Part shown: positions 37,139-49,746 of the stretch, one piece after another
How the letters are laid out: each line of letters begins with the position of its first letter
How positions within the stretch are numbered: position 1 is the stretch's first letter
Assembly: GCA_009914615.1 (NCBI GenBank)
Contig: WNDX01000011.1
Coordinates: 1 to 49,873, forward strand
Reading direction: 5' to 3'
Source: Herbaspirillum frisingense
GTDB taxonomy: Bacteria; Pseudomonadota; Gammaproteobacteria; Burkholderiales; Burkholderiaceae_D
DNA: 49,873 bases
Position numbers and translations under genes: made by a program
The notes under the pieces: generated by a model
The model's input: the letters and a program-made list of their open reading frames with translations, nothing else
Told to the model about the DNA's origin: nothing
Database searches by the model: none

Positions 37139-39712
37139 ATGGACGTATCCCGCATACGCGCACTGCGCGGCCCCAATCTCTGGTGCAGACACACTGCCAT
37201 CGAAGCCATCGTTTCCTGTCCCGAATCGGAACGGGTGGTGGACGACATGCCCGGCTTCGAGGTGCGCCTGCGCGCCCGTTTCCCGCAGATCGGCTTCCTC
37301 GAACCCGACGGCGGCAAGCAAATGGTGTCGATGGCCCACGCGCTGGCGGCCGCCGCCCTGGCCCTGCAATCGCAGGCCGGCTGCCCGGTGACCTTCAGCC
37401 GCACCGTCTCCACCATCGAGACCGGCATCTACCAGGTCGTGGTCGAGTACAGCGAAGAGGAAGTCGGCCGCCTGGCCTTCGACCTGGCGCTGCAACTGTG
37501 CCTGGCGGCGCAGGCCGACACCCCGTTCGACCTGACCGGCGCCCTCGCCCGCATCCGCGAACTGGATGAAGACGTGCGCCTGGGCCCCAGCACCGGCTCC
37601 ATCGTCAACGCCGCAGCCAAACGCGGCATCCCGTTCCGCCGCCTGACCCAGGGCAGCATGGTGCAGTTCGGCTGGGGCAGTCGCCAGAAGCGCATCCAGG
37701 CCGCCGAGACCAGCCATACCAGCGCCATCGCGGAGTCGATCGCGCAGGACAAGGACCTGACCAAGATGCTGTTGCACGCAGCCGGCGTGCCGGTGCCCAA
37801 CGGCCGCGTGGTCACCACCGTGGAAGACGCGCTCAAGGCCGCCGAGGAAATCGGCTCGGCCGTGGTGATCAAGCCGCTGGACGGCAACCAGGGCAAGGGC
37901 GTGGCGGTCAACATCAGCACTCCGGCTCAGATCGAACACGCTTTCGCCAATGCCGCGCGCATCAGCGACGAGGTGATCGTCGAACGCTACCTGCCCGGTC
38001 ACGACTTCCGCCTGCTGGTGATCGGCAAGACCCTGGTGGCCGCGGCCCGTCGCGATCCGCCGCAAGTCATCGGCGACGGCGTGCATACCATCCGCCAGCT
38101 GATTGACCAGGTCAACGCCGACCCGCTGCGCGGCGACGGCCATGCCACCTCGCTGACCAAGATCCGCCTGGACGATATCGCCCTGTCGGTGCTGGCCGGA
38201 CAGAATCTCGATCCGGAAGCGATTCCGGCGCAAGGCGTGCGCGTGGTCCTGCGCAATAACGCCAACCTCTCCACCGGCGGCACCGCCACCGACGTCACCG
38301 ACGACGTGCACCCCGAGATGGCCGCGCGCGCCATCGCCGCAGCGCAGATGGTCGGCCTCGACATCTGCGGCGTGGACGTGGTCTGCAACTCGGTGCACAT
38401 GTCGATGGAAGAACAAGGCGGCGGCATCGTCGAAGTCAACGCCGCGCCCGGCCTGCGCATGCACCTCTCGCCCTCGTACGGCAAGAGCCGCGACGTCGGC
38501 GAGGCGATCATCTCGACCATGTACGACGACGGCGACGACGGCCGCATCCCCGTGGTGGCCGTGGCCGGCACCAACGGCAAGACCACCACCGTGCGCCTGA
38601 TCACCCACCTGCTGGCCAAGACCGGCCTGCGCGTGGGCATGACCAATACCGACGGCGTCTATATCGATGGCCAGCGCACCGACACCGGCGACTGCAGCGG
38701 CCCGCGCAGCGCCCGCAACGTGCTGTTCCACCCCGACGTCGATGCCGCCGTCCTGGAAACCGCCCGTGGCGGCGTGCTGCGCGAGGGCCTGGGCTTCGAC
38801 CGCTGCGCCGTGGCTGTGGTGACCAACATCGGCATGGGCGACCACCTGGGCCTGTCCTACATCAGCACCGTGGAAGACCTGGCCGTGGTCAAGCGCGTGA
38901 TCGTGGAAAACGTCGCGCCCACCGGCACCGCCGTGCTCAACGCGGCCGACCCGATGGTTTCCAAGATGGCCTCGTCCTGCCCCGGCTCGGTGACCTTCTT
39001 CGCGCTCGATCCGCAGCATCCCATCATGGCAACGCACCGCGCCCAGGGCCATCGCATCGTCTATCGCGACGGCGACGCCATCGTGGCCACGCAAGGCGAT
39101 GTCGAGAAGCGCCTGAAGCTCTCCGGCATCCCGCTCACCCGTAATGGCGCCATCGGCTTCCAGGTCGAAAACGTGATGGCCTCGGTCGGCGCCGCCTGGG
39201 CGCTCAACCTGGACTGGGATCAGATCACCGCCGCCCTGACCAGCTTCATCAGCGACAGCGGCACCGCGCCGGGCCGCTTCAACCTGTTCGACTACAAGGG
39301 CGCCACCCTGATCGCCGACTACGGCCACAATCCGGACGCCATCCAGGCCCTGATCAAGGCCGTGGACGGCATGCCGGCCAAGCGCCGCTCGGTGGTCATC
39401 AGCGGCGCGGGCGATCGCCGCGACGTCGATATCACGCGCCAGACCGAACTGCTGGGCGATGCCTTCGACGAAGTGGTGCTGTACCAGGACCAGTGCCAGC
39501 GCGGCCGCGTGGACGGCGAAGTGATCGCGCTACTGCGCCAGGGCCTGGAAAAGGCCACCCGCACCAGCGACGTCAAGGAAATCTATGGCGAGTTCCTGGC
39601 CATCGACACCGCCCTGGCCTCGCTGAAGAACGGCGACCTGTGCCTGATCCTGATCGACCAGGTCGAGGAAGCGCTGGCGCACATCGCCATGCGCGTCAAC
39701 GAAAACGCCTGA
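37139..39712 (+). CDS. cphA: Cyanophycin synthetase
   Basis: The 857-residue cytosolic enzyme polymerises Asp and Arg into the storage polymer cyanophycin (multi-L-arginyl-poly-Asp) using ATP. The N-terminal domain starts 'DVSRIRALRGPNLWCRHTAI'. The ATP-grasp domain adds Asp ('DKDLTKMLLHAAGVPVPNGR', 'VIKPLDGNQGKGVAVNI', 'IVEVNAAPGLRMHLSPS'). The Mur-ligase-like domain adds Arg, with P-loop 'AGTNGKTTT' near 478 and the complete C-terminal lobe including 'LIADYGHNPDAIQAL'. The gene lies 86 bases after cphA'. AGGAAAAC lies better in front of an in-frame TTG two codons upstream of the ATG used here, so the real start may be that TTG. No cyanophycinase gene is in the window. Confidence 0.96.
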   Translation: MDVSRIRALRGPNLWCRHTAIEAIVSCPESERVVDDMPGFEVRLRARFPQIGFLEPDGGKQMVSMAHALAAAALALQSQAGCPVTFSRTVSTIETGIYQVVVEYSEEEVGRLAFDLALQLCLAAQADTPFDLTGALARIRELDEDVRLGPSTGSIVNAAAKRGIPFRRLTQGSMVQFGWGSRQKRIQAAETSHTSAIAESIAQDKDLTKMLLHAAGVPVPNGRVVTTVEDALKAAEEIGSAVVIKPLDGNQGKGVAVNISTPAQIEHAFANAARISDEVIVERYLPGHDFRLLVIGKTLVAAARRDPPQVIGDGVHTIRQLIDQVNADPLRGDGHATSLTKIRLDDIALSVLAGQNLDPEAIPAQGVRVVLRNNANLSTGGTATDVTDDVHPEMAARAIAAAQMVGLDICGVDVVCNSVHMSMEEQGGGIVEVNAAPGLRMHLSPSYGKSRDVGEAIISTMYDDGDDGRIPVVAVAGTNGKTTTVRLITHLLAKTGLRVGMTNTDGVYIDGQRTDTGDCSGPRSARNVLFHPDVDAAVLETARGGVLREGLGFDRCAVAVVTNIGMGDHLGLSYISTVEDLAVVKRVIVENVAPTGTAVLNAADPMVSKMASSCPGSVTFFALDPQHPIMATHRAQGHRIVYRDGDAIVATQGDVEKRLKLSGIPLTRNGAIGFQVENVMASVGAAWALNLDWDQITAALTSFISDSGTAPGRFNLFDYKGATLIADYGHNPDAIQALIKAVDGMPAKRRSVVISGAGDRRDVDITRQTELLGDAFDEVVLYQDQCQRGRVDGEVIALLRQGLEKATRTSDVKEIYGEFLAIDTALASLKNGDLCLILIDQVEEALAHIAMRVNENA

Positions 39713-39737
39713 TCGACCGGGTAGCGCCGGCAAGACG

Positions 39738-39769
39738 ACGGCCCGCAGCCCTGAGCTGCGGGCCGTTTT
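39738..39769. terminator. Bidirectional terminator after cphA
   Basis: A 12-bp perfect stem (ACGGCCCGCAGC and complement) with a 5-base loop CCTGA is followed by TTTTG. It separates the convergent cphA and ATPase genes; the ATPase stop codon is only a few bases away. Confidence 0.9.
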
Positions 39770-39773
39770 GCCT

Positions 39774-40379
39774 TCAGGCCGGCCGTTTCAATTGCGCCAG
39801 CACATGATCCTTGCGCTGCGCCGGACTGCCCGGCGGCACCTCCAGCAAACGGTAGCCCAGCGCCGCATAGACGGCCTTGACGGCATCATGCGTGGCAACC
39901 GCCGTCGCCCAATCCTGCCGGCGTTCGTGGTCGGTTTCGTAGATCTCCCGCCAGGGCGGCAGGATGAAGATCGGCTCCGCATATCGCCATTGCCTGGCGG
40001 CCTGATTCGCCCGCGCCAGCAGTCGGGCCGCCTGCGGCAGCCTGTCCAGACCTTCCAGTTGCATGTAGCCGAGCACATCGGGAATGCCGCGGTCGCAAAA
40101 AACCGGAGCGCCCTGCCCGGCATGCGCCTCATGCAGGCGCAATTCCGCCGCCAGCATCTCGGCGGAGAACGCCAGGCTGTCTTTCCATGGCAGCGCATCG
40201 CCGCCGGCTGCCATTTGCCGCCGGATCACGTCGCGCCCCACCTCTTCCTTGACGCCGTAGCCGGCCTCTTGCAAGGCGGCCAGCAGCGTGGTCTTGCCGG
40301 CCCCGGGGCCGCCGGTCAGGATGTGGAAATGATTCATGCGGAAGACCTCGTCTCCCGCGGGTTCGAATGCTTCTTGCAT
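39774..40379 (-). CDS. AAA-type predicted ATPase (AAA_28-like), function unknown
   Basis: The 201-residue cytosolic P-loop protein has 'FHILTGGPGAGKTTLLAAL' at about 17-35 as Walker A. 'VFCDRGIPDVLGYMQL' near 95-110 looks like the acidic substrate-side motif of nucleoside-kinase-like ATPases. The rest ('DVIRRQMAAG', 'FILPPWREIYETDHERRQDW') fits the AAA_28 family, which resembles small-molecule kinases. The first ATG was kept because it has AAGGAG at ideal distance; an internal ATG 14 codons later would also keep the P-loop. A (GAAG)6 microsatellite lies 126 bases upstream. The substrate is unknown. Confidence 0.75.
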   Translation of the reverse strand: MQEAFEPAGDEVFRMNHFHILTGGPGAGKTTLLAALQEAGYGVKEEVGRDVIRRQMAAGGDALPWKDSLAFSAEMLAAELRLHEAHAGQGAPVFCDRGIPDVLGYMQLEGLDRLPQAARLLARANQAARQWRYAEPIFILPPWREIYETDHERRQDWATAVATHDAVKAVYAALGYRLLEVPPGSPAQRKDHVLAQLKRPA

Positions 40380-40479
40380 CGAAGACTCCTTGATCGGTTC
40401 GAATGAAAAATCGGCTCCGCCACGCGGATCGAGACGAAGACTCAGGAGACCATCGGGAGATGCTGGCGCAATGGTGCTA

Positions 40480-40491
40480 GCAAGCGCTTGC
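40480..40491. repeat. 12-base palindrome GCAAGCGCTTGC
   Basis: A perfect palindrome lies about 100 bases upstream of the ATPase gene and next to the GAAG repeat. It could be an operator; no partner is known. Confidence 0.3.
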
Positions 40492-40504
40492 CATGCCTGT
40501 GGCC

Positions 40505-40528
40505 GAAGGAAGGAAGGAAGGAAGGAAG
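40505..40528. repeat. (GAAG)6 tetranucleotide microsatellite
   Basis: Six perfect tandem copies of GAAG (CTTC on the transcribed minus strand) lie between def and the ATPase gene. Such tracts can change length by slipped-strand mispairing. Confidence 0.9.
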
Positions 40529-40578
40529 ATCGTCATCTCGGCGCTGCTGGCCGGGATAAGACGCAGAGCAGCGAAAGC

Positions 40579-41115
40579 TCAGTCGTCCTGGTTGGGATCG
40601 AGATCGGGGAACAGCACCTCGGTGAAGCCGAACTGCGTGAAATCGCGTATCCGCATGGGATACAGGATGCCTTGCAGGTGATCGCACTCATGCTGCACCA
40701 CCCGCGCGTGGAAGCCATCCACGGTACGGTCAATGGCGTTGCCATCCAGATCATAGCCCTGGTAGCGCAGACGGCTCCAGCGCGGCACCACACCGCGCAT
40801 GCCCGGCACCGACAGGCAGCCTTCCCAGCCATCCTCGATCTCATCGGACAAGGGTGTCAGGATGGGATTGATCAGCACCGTTTCGGGCACCGCCGGCGCA
40901 TCCGGATAGCGCTGGTTGCTGCCGAAGCCGAAGATCACCAGTTGCAGATCCACGCCGATCTGCGGCGCGGCCAGGCCGGCGCCGCTGACGGCGCGCATGG
41001 TCTGGAACATATCGTCCACCAGGGCTGCCAGCTCGGGCGTGCGGAATTGCGTCACCGGCTGCGCCTGGCGCAGCAGGCGCGGATCGCCCATTTTCAGGAT
41101 GTCGCGAATGGCCAT
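40579..41115 (-). CDS. def: Peptide deformylase
   Basis: The 178-residue metalloenzyme removes the formyl group from nascent N-formylmethionine. The three motifs are '[10 protein letters not shown]' (about 45-54), 'EGCLSVPG' with metal ligand Cys100, and 'QHECDHLQG' with ligands His142 and His146 and catalytic Glu143. The ATG is preceded by GGAGAGCA. It is not beside fmt as in E. coli, so this is probably one of several deformylases common in Burkholderiales; that is inference. It stands alone between galU and the ATPase gene. Confidence 0.95.
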   Translation of the reverse strand: MAIRDILKMGDPRLLRQAQPVTQFRTPELAALVDDMFQTMRAVSGAGLAAPQIGVDLQLVIFGFGSNQRYPDAPAVPETVLINPILTPLSDEIEDGWEGCLSVPGMRGVVPRWSRLRYQGYDLDGNAIDRTVDGFHARVVQHECDHLQGILYPMRIRDFTQFGFTEVLFPDLDPNQDD

Positions 41116-41136
41116 TGCTTGCTCTCCAAAGGACAA

Positions 41137-41158
41137 CGCCCGGCAATCACCGGGCGCC
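41137..41158 (-). terminator. Terminator-like hairpin after galU
   Basis: On the minus strand CGCCCGG and CCGGGCG (7 bp, loop of 6) are followed by TTGTCCTTTGG, a weak T-rich tail. It lies 57 bases after the galU stop. Confidence 0.45.
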
Positions 41159-41212
41159 TGCACTACATTATCGCCCATCCCCCAGGCCGCCGCAGCAGCC
41201 GGGGAACGTGGA

Positions 41213-42106
41213 TCAGACCTGCTTGCTGGCCACTTCAGTCAAGAACTCGGAGAAGGCCGGACCGGTTTCAGGGTGCTTCATGCCCATGGCCACCATGGCT
41301 TTCAGATAGCCGAGCTTGGAGCCGCAGTCATAGCGCTGGCCCTGATAGCGATAGGCCAGCACGGATTCTGCCTGCATCAGCTTGGCGATGCCGTCGGTCA
41401 GCTGGATCTCGCCGCCTGCGCCACGTTCGATGTTCTCCAGGTAATCGAAAATGCGGTTGTTCAGCACGTAGCGACCGACCACGGCCAGCGTCGAGGGTGC
41501 GTCTTCCGGCGCGGGCTTTTCGACGATGGCGTTCACGCGCTCGAGGTCGGGCTGGTAAGGCGTGGCGCTGACGATGCCGTATTGCTTGGTGTCGCTCTGC
41601 GGCACTTCCTGCACCGCCAGCATGCTCATGCCTTCGCGGTTGTAGATGTCGGTCATCTGCGCCAGCACCGGCTTGACGCCGGCGTCGGTGTCCATGAAGT
41701 CGTCGGCCAGCAGCACGGCGAACGGCTCCTCGCCCACCACCGGACGCGCGCACAGCACGGCGTGACCCAGGCCCAGCGGCGTGGACTGGCGGATGAAGAT
41801 GCAATTGACGCTCTTGGGCACCACGTTCTGCACGATTTCCAGCAGCTTCTTCTTGCCCGCGGCTTCCAGTTCGCTTTCCAGCTCGTAGGCCTTGTCGAAG
41901 TGATCTTCGATGGCGCGCTTGTTACGGCCGGTGATGAACACCATTTCGGTGATGCCGGCAGCGACCGCTTCTTCGACCGCGTAGTGGATCAGCGGCTTAT
42001 CGACGATGGGCAGCATTTCCTTGGGCTGCGCCTTGGTCGCCGGCAGGAAGCGGCTGCCCAGGCCTGCGACAGGGAAAACGGCTTTCTTGATCTTCTTGAT
42101 CATCAT
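41213..42106 (-). CDS. galU: UTP-glucose-1-phosphate uridylyltransferase
   Basis: The 297-residue cytosolic enzyme makes UDP-glucose for LPS core, exopolysaccharide and osmoregulated glucans. '[20 protein letters not shown]' with '[14 protein letters not shown]' is the nucleotide-binding loop; '[10 protein letters not shown]' carries a metal Asp and '[11 protein letters not shown]' and '[13 protein letters not shown]' are further conserved blocks. Two ATGs are adjacent; the second (42103) is better spaced from GGAG. The upstream 98 bases are AT-rich and probably contain its promoter. Confidence 0.96.
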   Translation of the reverse strand: MMIKKIKKAVFPVAGLGSRFLPATKAQPKEMLPIVDKPLIHYAVEEAVAAGITEMVFITGRNKRAIEDHFDKAYELESELEAAGKKKLLEIVQNVVPKSVNCIFIRQSTPLGLGHAVLCARPVVGEEPFAVLLADDFMDTDAGVKPVLAQMTDIYNREGMSMLAVQEVPQSDTKQYGIVSATPYQPDLERVNAIVEKPAPEDAPSTLAVVGRYVLNNRIFDYLENIERGAGGEIQLTDGIAKLMQAESVLAYRYQGQRYDCGSKLGYLKAMVAMGMKHPETGPAFSEFLTEVASKQV

Positions 42107-42204
42107 GACTCCGGGGGAAAGTAATTGTTCTGAAGCGCCTGGCCTGCCGGCAATTGGAAACCGGGCGCAGTTAAATACAATTTCGACAATAAATTATGTT
42201 AGTT

Positions 42205-45611
<3,407 letters not shown>

Positions 45612-45937
45612 GCTGCGCGCTCCTTCAGTCTGGCTGGCTGGGTGGCGCCGGCATGGGCGCTGCGTGGCATGGTCGGCTCGAAAAAGCTGCTCATTGAAGG
45701 AATCCGAATCCTATAAATCCAAGAGTGCCTGAACCGCGCTCGCCGTCACGGCGGCAATCCATTGCAAATCCGCCTGCGGCGGCGCAAGCCTCCGAGGCGG
45801 TTGTCGAATTCATCGAACGGACTGGCTGCGGCAAGATCGCGGTCAAGATATTGTTATTTTTCATGGCCCGTGGGGGCCGCAAAAAGCATATCCGGCTTGG
45901 GCAAGCGCCCAGCACCGGGCTGTATGACAAGGCCTTC

Positions 45938-45966
45938 AGGGTAGTGTTCCGCCCCCTGCTTGTCAA
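45938..45966 (-). promoter_or_regulatory. Possible promoter upstream of zipA-ligA
   Basis: On the minus strand TTGACA (perfect), a 17-base spacer and TACCCT (poor). The start would be near 45931, about 320 bases before zipA. Confidence 0.4.
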
Positions 45967-45991
45967 GCCGACAAAGCCCGGCTGGTCGGGG

Positions 45992-46035
45992 TGCAATCCT
46001 GCCGCGGCCGATGTTGCCGACATGGCAAGATTGCA
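45992..46035 (-). repeat. 3' hairpin of the smc transcript
   Basis: Arms of 12 bases (TGCAATCTTGCC/GGCAGGATTGCA, one G-U pair) enclose a nested ATGT/ACAT. It begins 18 bases after the smc stop. No T-run follows, so its efficiency as a terminator is doubtful. Confidence 0.5.
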
Positions 46036-46052
46036 GCCTCGCGGCACCGGCA

Positions 46053-49000
46053 TCAGGCGGCCTGCTCCGCGCTGGAGAAGTTGGCGGCCGACTCCATGTC
46101 CACCGCCACGATGCGCGACACGCCCTGCTCCTGCATGGTCACGCCGATCAGCTGCTGCGCCATCTCCATCGCGATCTTGTTGTGCGAGATGAAGAGGAAC
46201 TGGGTATGGTCGGACATGCGCTTGACCATGTTGGCGAAGCGCTCGGTGTTGGCGTCGTCCAGCGGCGCGTCCACCTCGTCCAGCAAGCAGAACGGCGCCG
46301 GGTTCAACTGGAACATCGAGAACACCAACGCGGTCGCGGTCAGGGCCTTTTCGCCGCCGGACAGCAGGTGAATCGTCGCGTTCTTCTTGCCCGGCGGCTG
46401 CGCCATCACCTGCACGCCGGAATCCAGGATCTCGTCGCCGGTCATGATCAGCTTGGCCTGGCCACCGCCGAACAGCACCGGGAACAGTTCCGAGAAGTGG
46501 CGGTTGACCTTGTCGAAGGTGTCTTGCAACAGGTCGCGGGTTTCCATGTCGATCTTGTGGATCGCGTCCTGCAGCGTGGTGATCGCTTCGTTCAGGTCGG
46601 CGTGCTGCGAATCCAGGAAATGCTTGCGCTCGGAAGCGGTCGCCAGTTCGTCCAGCGCCGCCAGGTTGACCGCGCCCAGCGCCGCGATGGCGTTGGTCAG
46701 GCGGGTCACTTCGCCTTGCAGGTAGGACGGACGCATGTCGGACGTCAGTTTCTCGGACAGCGCCGCCTCGTCAGCCTGGGTCTGCGCCAGCGCCTCGGAG
46801 AACTGCTCCTGGTTCAGGCGCGCGGCCTGCTCCTTCAGCTGCAGCTCGGTAATGCGATCGCGCTGCGGCTGCAGGCTGCGCTCGGCTTGCATGCGGTTTT
46901 CTTCATGCGAGCGCAGTTGCTGCGACAACTGGTCCAGTTCGTGGCGGGCATCGGCCAGCGCGCGTTCCTGGTCGGTACGGCGATCCAGCAATTCCTGCAG
47001 GCCGGCCTGAGCGGCCTGATCGTCCAGGCTTTCCAGTTCCAGCGTGCCTTGCTGCATGCTCGCGAACAGTTGCGCCGCCTGTTCCAGGGCGGTTGCGATG
47101 CCGCGCTTCAATTCCTCGATCTTGTTGCGGTGCGACTTTTCGGCGAACTCGGTTTCCTGGGCCGCGCGCTCCAGCTCGCGCAGACGGGTGCGCGAATCGT
47201 TGAGCTGCTGTTCCTTGGTCAGGTAGTCGGTCTGGCCGTTCTCGTGCTGTTCCTGCAGTTCGGCCAGCTCGATATCGAGCTGTTCGAAGCGGGCTTCGGA
47301 TTCAGCCTGGACCTGCTGCTGCTCCGCTTCCTGCATGGAGATTTCTTCCAGATCAGTGGAGATCTGGGTGCTGCGCTGGTTGAAGCGCTCCTGCACCTCG
47401 GCCAGCTTCATCACTTCGATCTGCAGGCTGTGCGCCGACTGGGTGAGCGAGCCCACGCGCTGGCGCAGTTCCTGCAGGCGCTGCGAGGCCGACGACAAGG
47501 CCGCCTCGGCACGCACCGCGCGGCCCTTGGCTTCCTCGGCCAGCATGTACTGGGCGCGCTGCTGCTTGGTGATGTTCTCGATTTCCTGCTGGCGCGCCAG
47601 CATGCCGTCCTGCTCCGAATCGGAAGCATAGAAACGCACGCTGGAGTTGCCGACCACATGGCCCTGGCGCGTCACGAACATGGCGCCCAGCGGCAGCTTG
47701 GCGCGCTCGGCGAACGCGATGGCGGTGTCGTCGGCCACATAGATGTCGTTGAGCCAGTCGTTCATCAGCACGCGCAGGCCCGGGTCGTTCAACTGCAGCA
47801 GGTTGATGAACGGCTTCAGGCCATTGGCCGGCTGCGCCGGCGGCTGGGCGGCGCCGGCATTGGGCGCGTACAGCGCCAGCTTGGCCGGCGGGGCATCGCT
47901 GAAGAAGGCCTTGGCCCAGTCCAGGTTGGACATTTCCAGGGCCGACATGCGCTCGCGCAGCACCGCTTCCAGCGCGGTTTCCCAACCCTGTTCGATATGC
48001 AGCTTCTGCCACAGGCGCGGCAGCTCGGCCAGGCCGTGCTTTTCCAGCCAGGGCTGGACCTTGCCTTGCGCCTGCACGCTTTCCTGCAGTTGTTTCAACG
48101 CCGTCAGGCGGGCTTCCAACTGGGCATTGGCAGAGGTTTCCTTGCTTACCAGCTCTTGGGCGGTGCGGCGTTCCTCTTCCAGGCGCGGCATCTGCTCCTG
48201 CGCCTCTTCCAGCTGCATGTTGCCTTCTTCCAGCGAAGCCTGCTTCTCTTCCAGCTGCATGCGCAGATTGGTCAGATGCACGTCGTCCGGCATGGCCATG
48301 CCATTCTTTTCCTGCATCAGGCGTTCGCGGCGCGAGGCCAGGCCGGCCAGAATGTTGGAGGCATTGCGCTGGTGCGTCGATTGCAATTCGATCTGCTGCT
48401 GCACTTGCATGATCTTGCCGCGCGATTCGGTGGTCTTGACCTGCGATTCGCGCCAGGCCTGCTCCAGTGCCGGCAGGCGGTCGTTGATGTCTTGCACCGC
48501 ATGCTGCGCCTGCTCCACGCGCATGCCGAACTCTTCCAATTGGATCTCGGCCTCGGCCAGCTCATCCTGCTGCTGCGTGCCCTGGCGCTGCCACTGGTCG
48601 CGCTGGGCGGTCAGCGAATTCAGTTGCGATTGCAGGCGGTTGCGCGATTCGATGACGAACTTGATCTGCGCTTCCAGGCTGCCGATCTCGGAGTTGGTCT
48701 GGTACAGATGGCCTTGCGCCTGGTGCAGGCGGTCGCCGGCGCCGTAGTGAGCCTGGCGCATGTGCTCCAGCTCGGCTTCGACGTGGCGCAGCTTGGCGGT
48801 CTGTTCTTCCAGGTCGATCTGGGCGCGCTCGATCTCCTTGAAGAACTTTTCCTGCTCGGCCTTGGCCTCGTTCTTGCGCAGCAGCCACAGCAGCTTCTGC
48901 TTTTCTTCCTGGTCGTTTTGCAGCTCGTGGAATTTCTTGGCCACGGCGGCCTGGGCTTCCAGCTTTTCCAGGTTGGCGTTGAGCTCGCGCAGGATGTCTT

Positions 49001-49583
49001 CCAGGCGGGTCAGGTTTTCGGTGGTGTCGTGCAGGCGGTTCTCGGTCTCGCGGCGGCGCTCCTTGTACTTGGAAACGCCGGCGGCCTCTTCGAGGAAGAT
49101 GCGCAGCTCTTCGGGACGCGCTTCGATGATGCGCGAGATCATGCCCTGGCCGATGATGGCGTAGGCGCGCGGACCGAGGCCGGTGCCCAGGAAGATGTCC
49201 TGGATGTCGCGCCGGCGCACCGACTGGTTGTTGATGTAGTAGGAGGAGGTGCCGTCGCGCGTGAGGGTGCGCTTGACCGCGATTTCGGCATACTGGCTCC
49301 ACTGCCCCGCCGCCTTGCCGGCGGAGTTGTCGAACACCAGCTCGACCGAGGCGCGGCCCGCCGGCTTGCGGTGGGTGGAGCCGTTGAAGATCACGTCCTG
49401 CATCGACTCGCCGCGCAGCTCGGAGGCCTTGGACTCGCCCAGCACCCAGCGCACGGCATCGATGATATTGGATTTGCCGCAGCCGTTCGGTCCGACCACG
49501 CCCACCAGCTGCCCCGGAACCTGGAAATGCGTAGGCTCGACGAAGGACTTGAATCCAGATAATTTAATGGAAGTTAGACGCAC
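46053..49583 (-). CDS. smc: Chromosome segregation protein SMC
   Basis: The 1176-residue ATPase forms the core of the bacterial condensin that compacts and segregates chromosomes. The N-terminal Walker A 'GPNGCGKSN' lies at 31-38 after 'LTSIKLSGFKSFVEPTHF'. Long heptad coiled coils flank a hinge at about 500-680 ('ALEAVLRERMSALEM', 'VTRQGHVVGNSSVRFYASDS'). The C-terminal head has the signature 'HLLSGGEKALTATALVFSMF' and Walker B 'PFCLLDEVDAPLDDAN'. The length fits the canonical family. No scpA or scpB lies in the window. It is the first gene of an smc-zipA-ligA group. Confidence 0.97.
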   Translation of the reverse strand: MRLTSIKLSGFKSFVEPTHFQVPGQLVGVVGPNGCGKSNIIDAVRWVLGESKASELRGESMQDVIFNGSTHRKPAGRASVELVFDNSAGKAAGQWSQYAEIAVKRTLTRDGTSSYYINNQSVRRRDIQDIFLGTGLGPRAYAIIGQGMISRIIEARPEELRIFLEEAAGVSKYKERRRETENRLHDTTENLTRLEDILRELNANLEKLEAQAAVAKKFHELQNDQEEKQKLLWLLRKNEAKAEQEKFFKEIERAQIDLEEQTAKLRHVEAELEHMRQAHYGAGDRLHQAQGHLYQTNSEIGSLEAQIKFVIESRNRLQSQLNSLTAQRDQWQRQGTQQQDELAEAEIQLEEFGMRVEQAQHAVQDINDRLPALEQAWRESQVKTTESRGKIMQVQQQIELQSTHQRNASNILAGLASRRERLMQEKNGMAMPDDVHLTNLRMQLEEKQASLEEGNMQLEEAQEQMPRLEEERRTAQELVSKETSANAQLEARLTALKQLQESVQAQGKVQPWLEKHGLAELPRLWQKLHIEQGWETALEAVLRERMSALEMSNLDWAKAFFSDAPPAKLALYAPNAGAAQPPAQPANGLKPFINLLQLNDPGLRVLMNDWLNDIYVADDTAIAFAERAKLPLGAMFVTRQGHVVGNSSVRFYASDSEQDGMLARQQEIENITKQQRAQYMLAEEAKGRAVRAEAALSSASQRLQELRQRVGSLTQSAHSLQIEVMKLAEVQERFNQRSTQISTDLEEISMQEAEQQQVQAESEARFEQLDIELAELQEQHENGQTDYLTKEQQLNDSRTRLRELERAAQETEFAEKSHRNKIEELKRGIATALEQAAQLFASMQQGTLELESLDDQAAQAGLQELLDRRTDQERALADARHELDQLSQQLRSHEENRMQAERSLQPQRDRITELQLKEQAARLNQEQFSEALAQTQADEAALSEKLTSDMRPSYLQGEVTRLTNAIAALGAVNLAALDELATASERKHFLDSQHADLNEAITTLQDAIHKIDMETRDLLQDTFDKVNRHFSELFPVLFGGGQAKLIMTGDEILDSGVQVMAQPPGKKNATIHLLSGGEKALTATALVFSMFQLNPAPFCLLDEVDAPLDDANTERFANMVKRMSDHTQFLFISHNKIAMEMAQQLIGVTMQEQGVSRIVAVDMESAANFSSAEQAA

Positions 49584-49643
49584 GTTATCGACAAATTAAA
49601 CTGTTTGATGGAAAGCGGAAATTTTGCTTCCGGAAAGGCCGGT

Positions 49644-49652
49644 ATCATAACA
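49644..49652 (-). promoter_or_regulatory. Extended -10 promoter of smc
   Basis: The minus strand has TGTTATGAT, an extended -10 element (TGnTATAAT with one change), about 60 bases before the smc ATG. No good -35 is needed or seen. Confidence 0.4.
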
Positions 49653-49746
49653 TCGCATGCGCCTCGCAAGGCCAAAAACGGCCTCCCGACGCCGCTTTGG
49701 CTGCCATGAAAATGCGCCGGTCGGCCCTCCGACACCCGGACCTCGC

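Larger units (their letters stand above)
45612..46052. other. smc-zipA intergenic region
   Basis: These 441 bases carry no credible gene. They contain a promoter with a perfect -35 pointing at zipA, a hairpin GGCCC-GTGG-GGGCC at 45865-45878 and the 3' hairpin of smc. The roughly 320 bases between the promoter and zipA could be a long leader or a small RNA. Confidence 0.5.

Noticed and set aside
34833-39328. Very long minus-strand frames opposite cphA' and cphA
   Set aside because: Composition (His, Ala, Gly, Val, Asp) is that of antisense frames; the plus-strand proteins have complete motifs.
45725-46192. 155-codon plus-strand frame in the smc-zipA gap
   Set aside because: Its last third lies antisense to smc and is Arg/Pro/Ser low-complexity; no ribosome-binding site and no family likeness.
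45960-49562. 1200-codon open frame on the plus strand opposite smc
   Set aside because: It is the antisense of smc: Leu/Gln/Ala-rich, no family motifs. High GC content creates such shadows opposite real genes.
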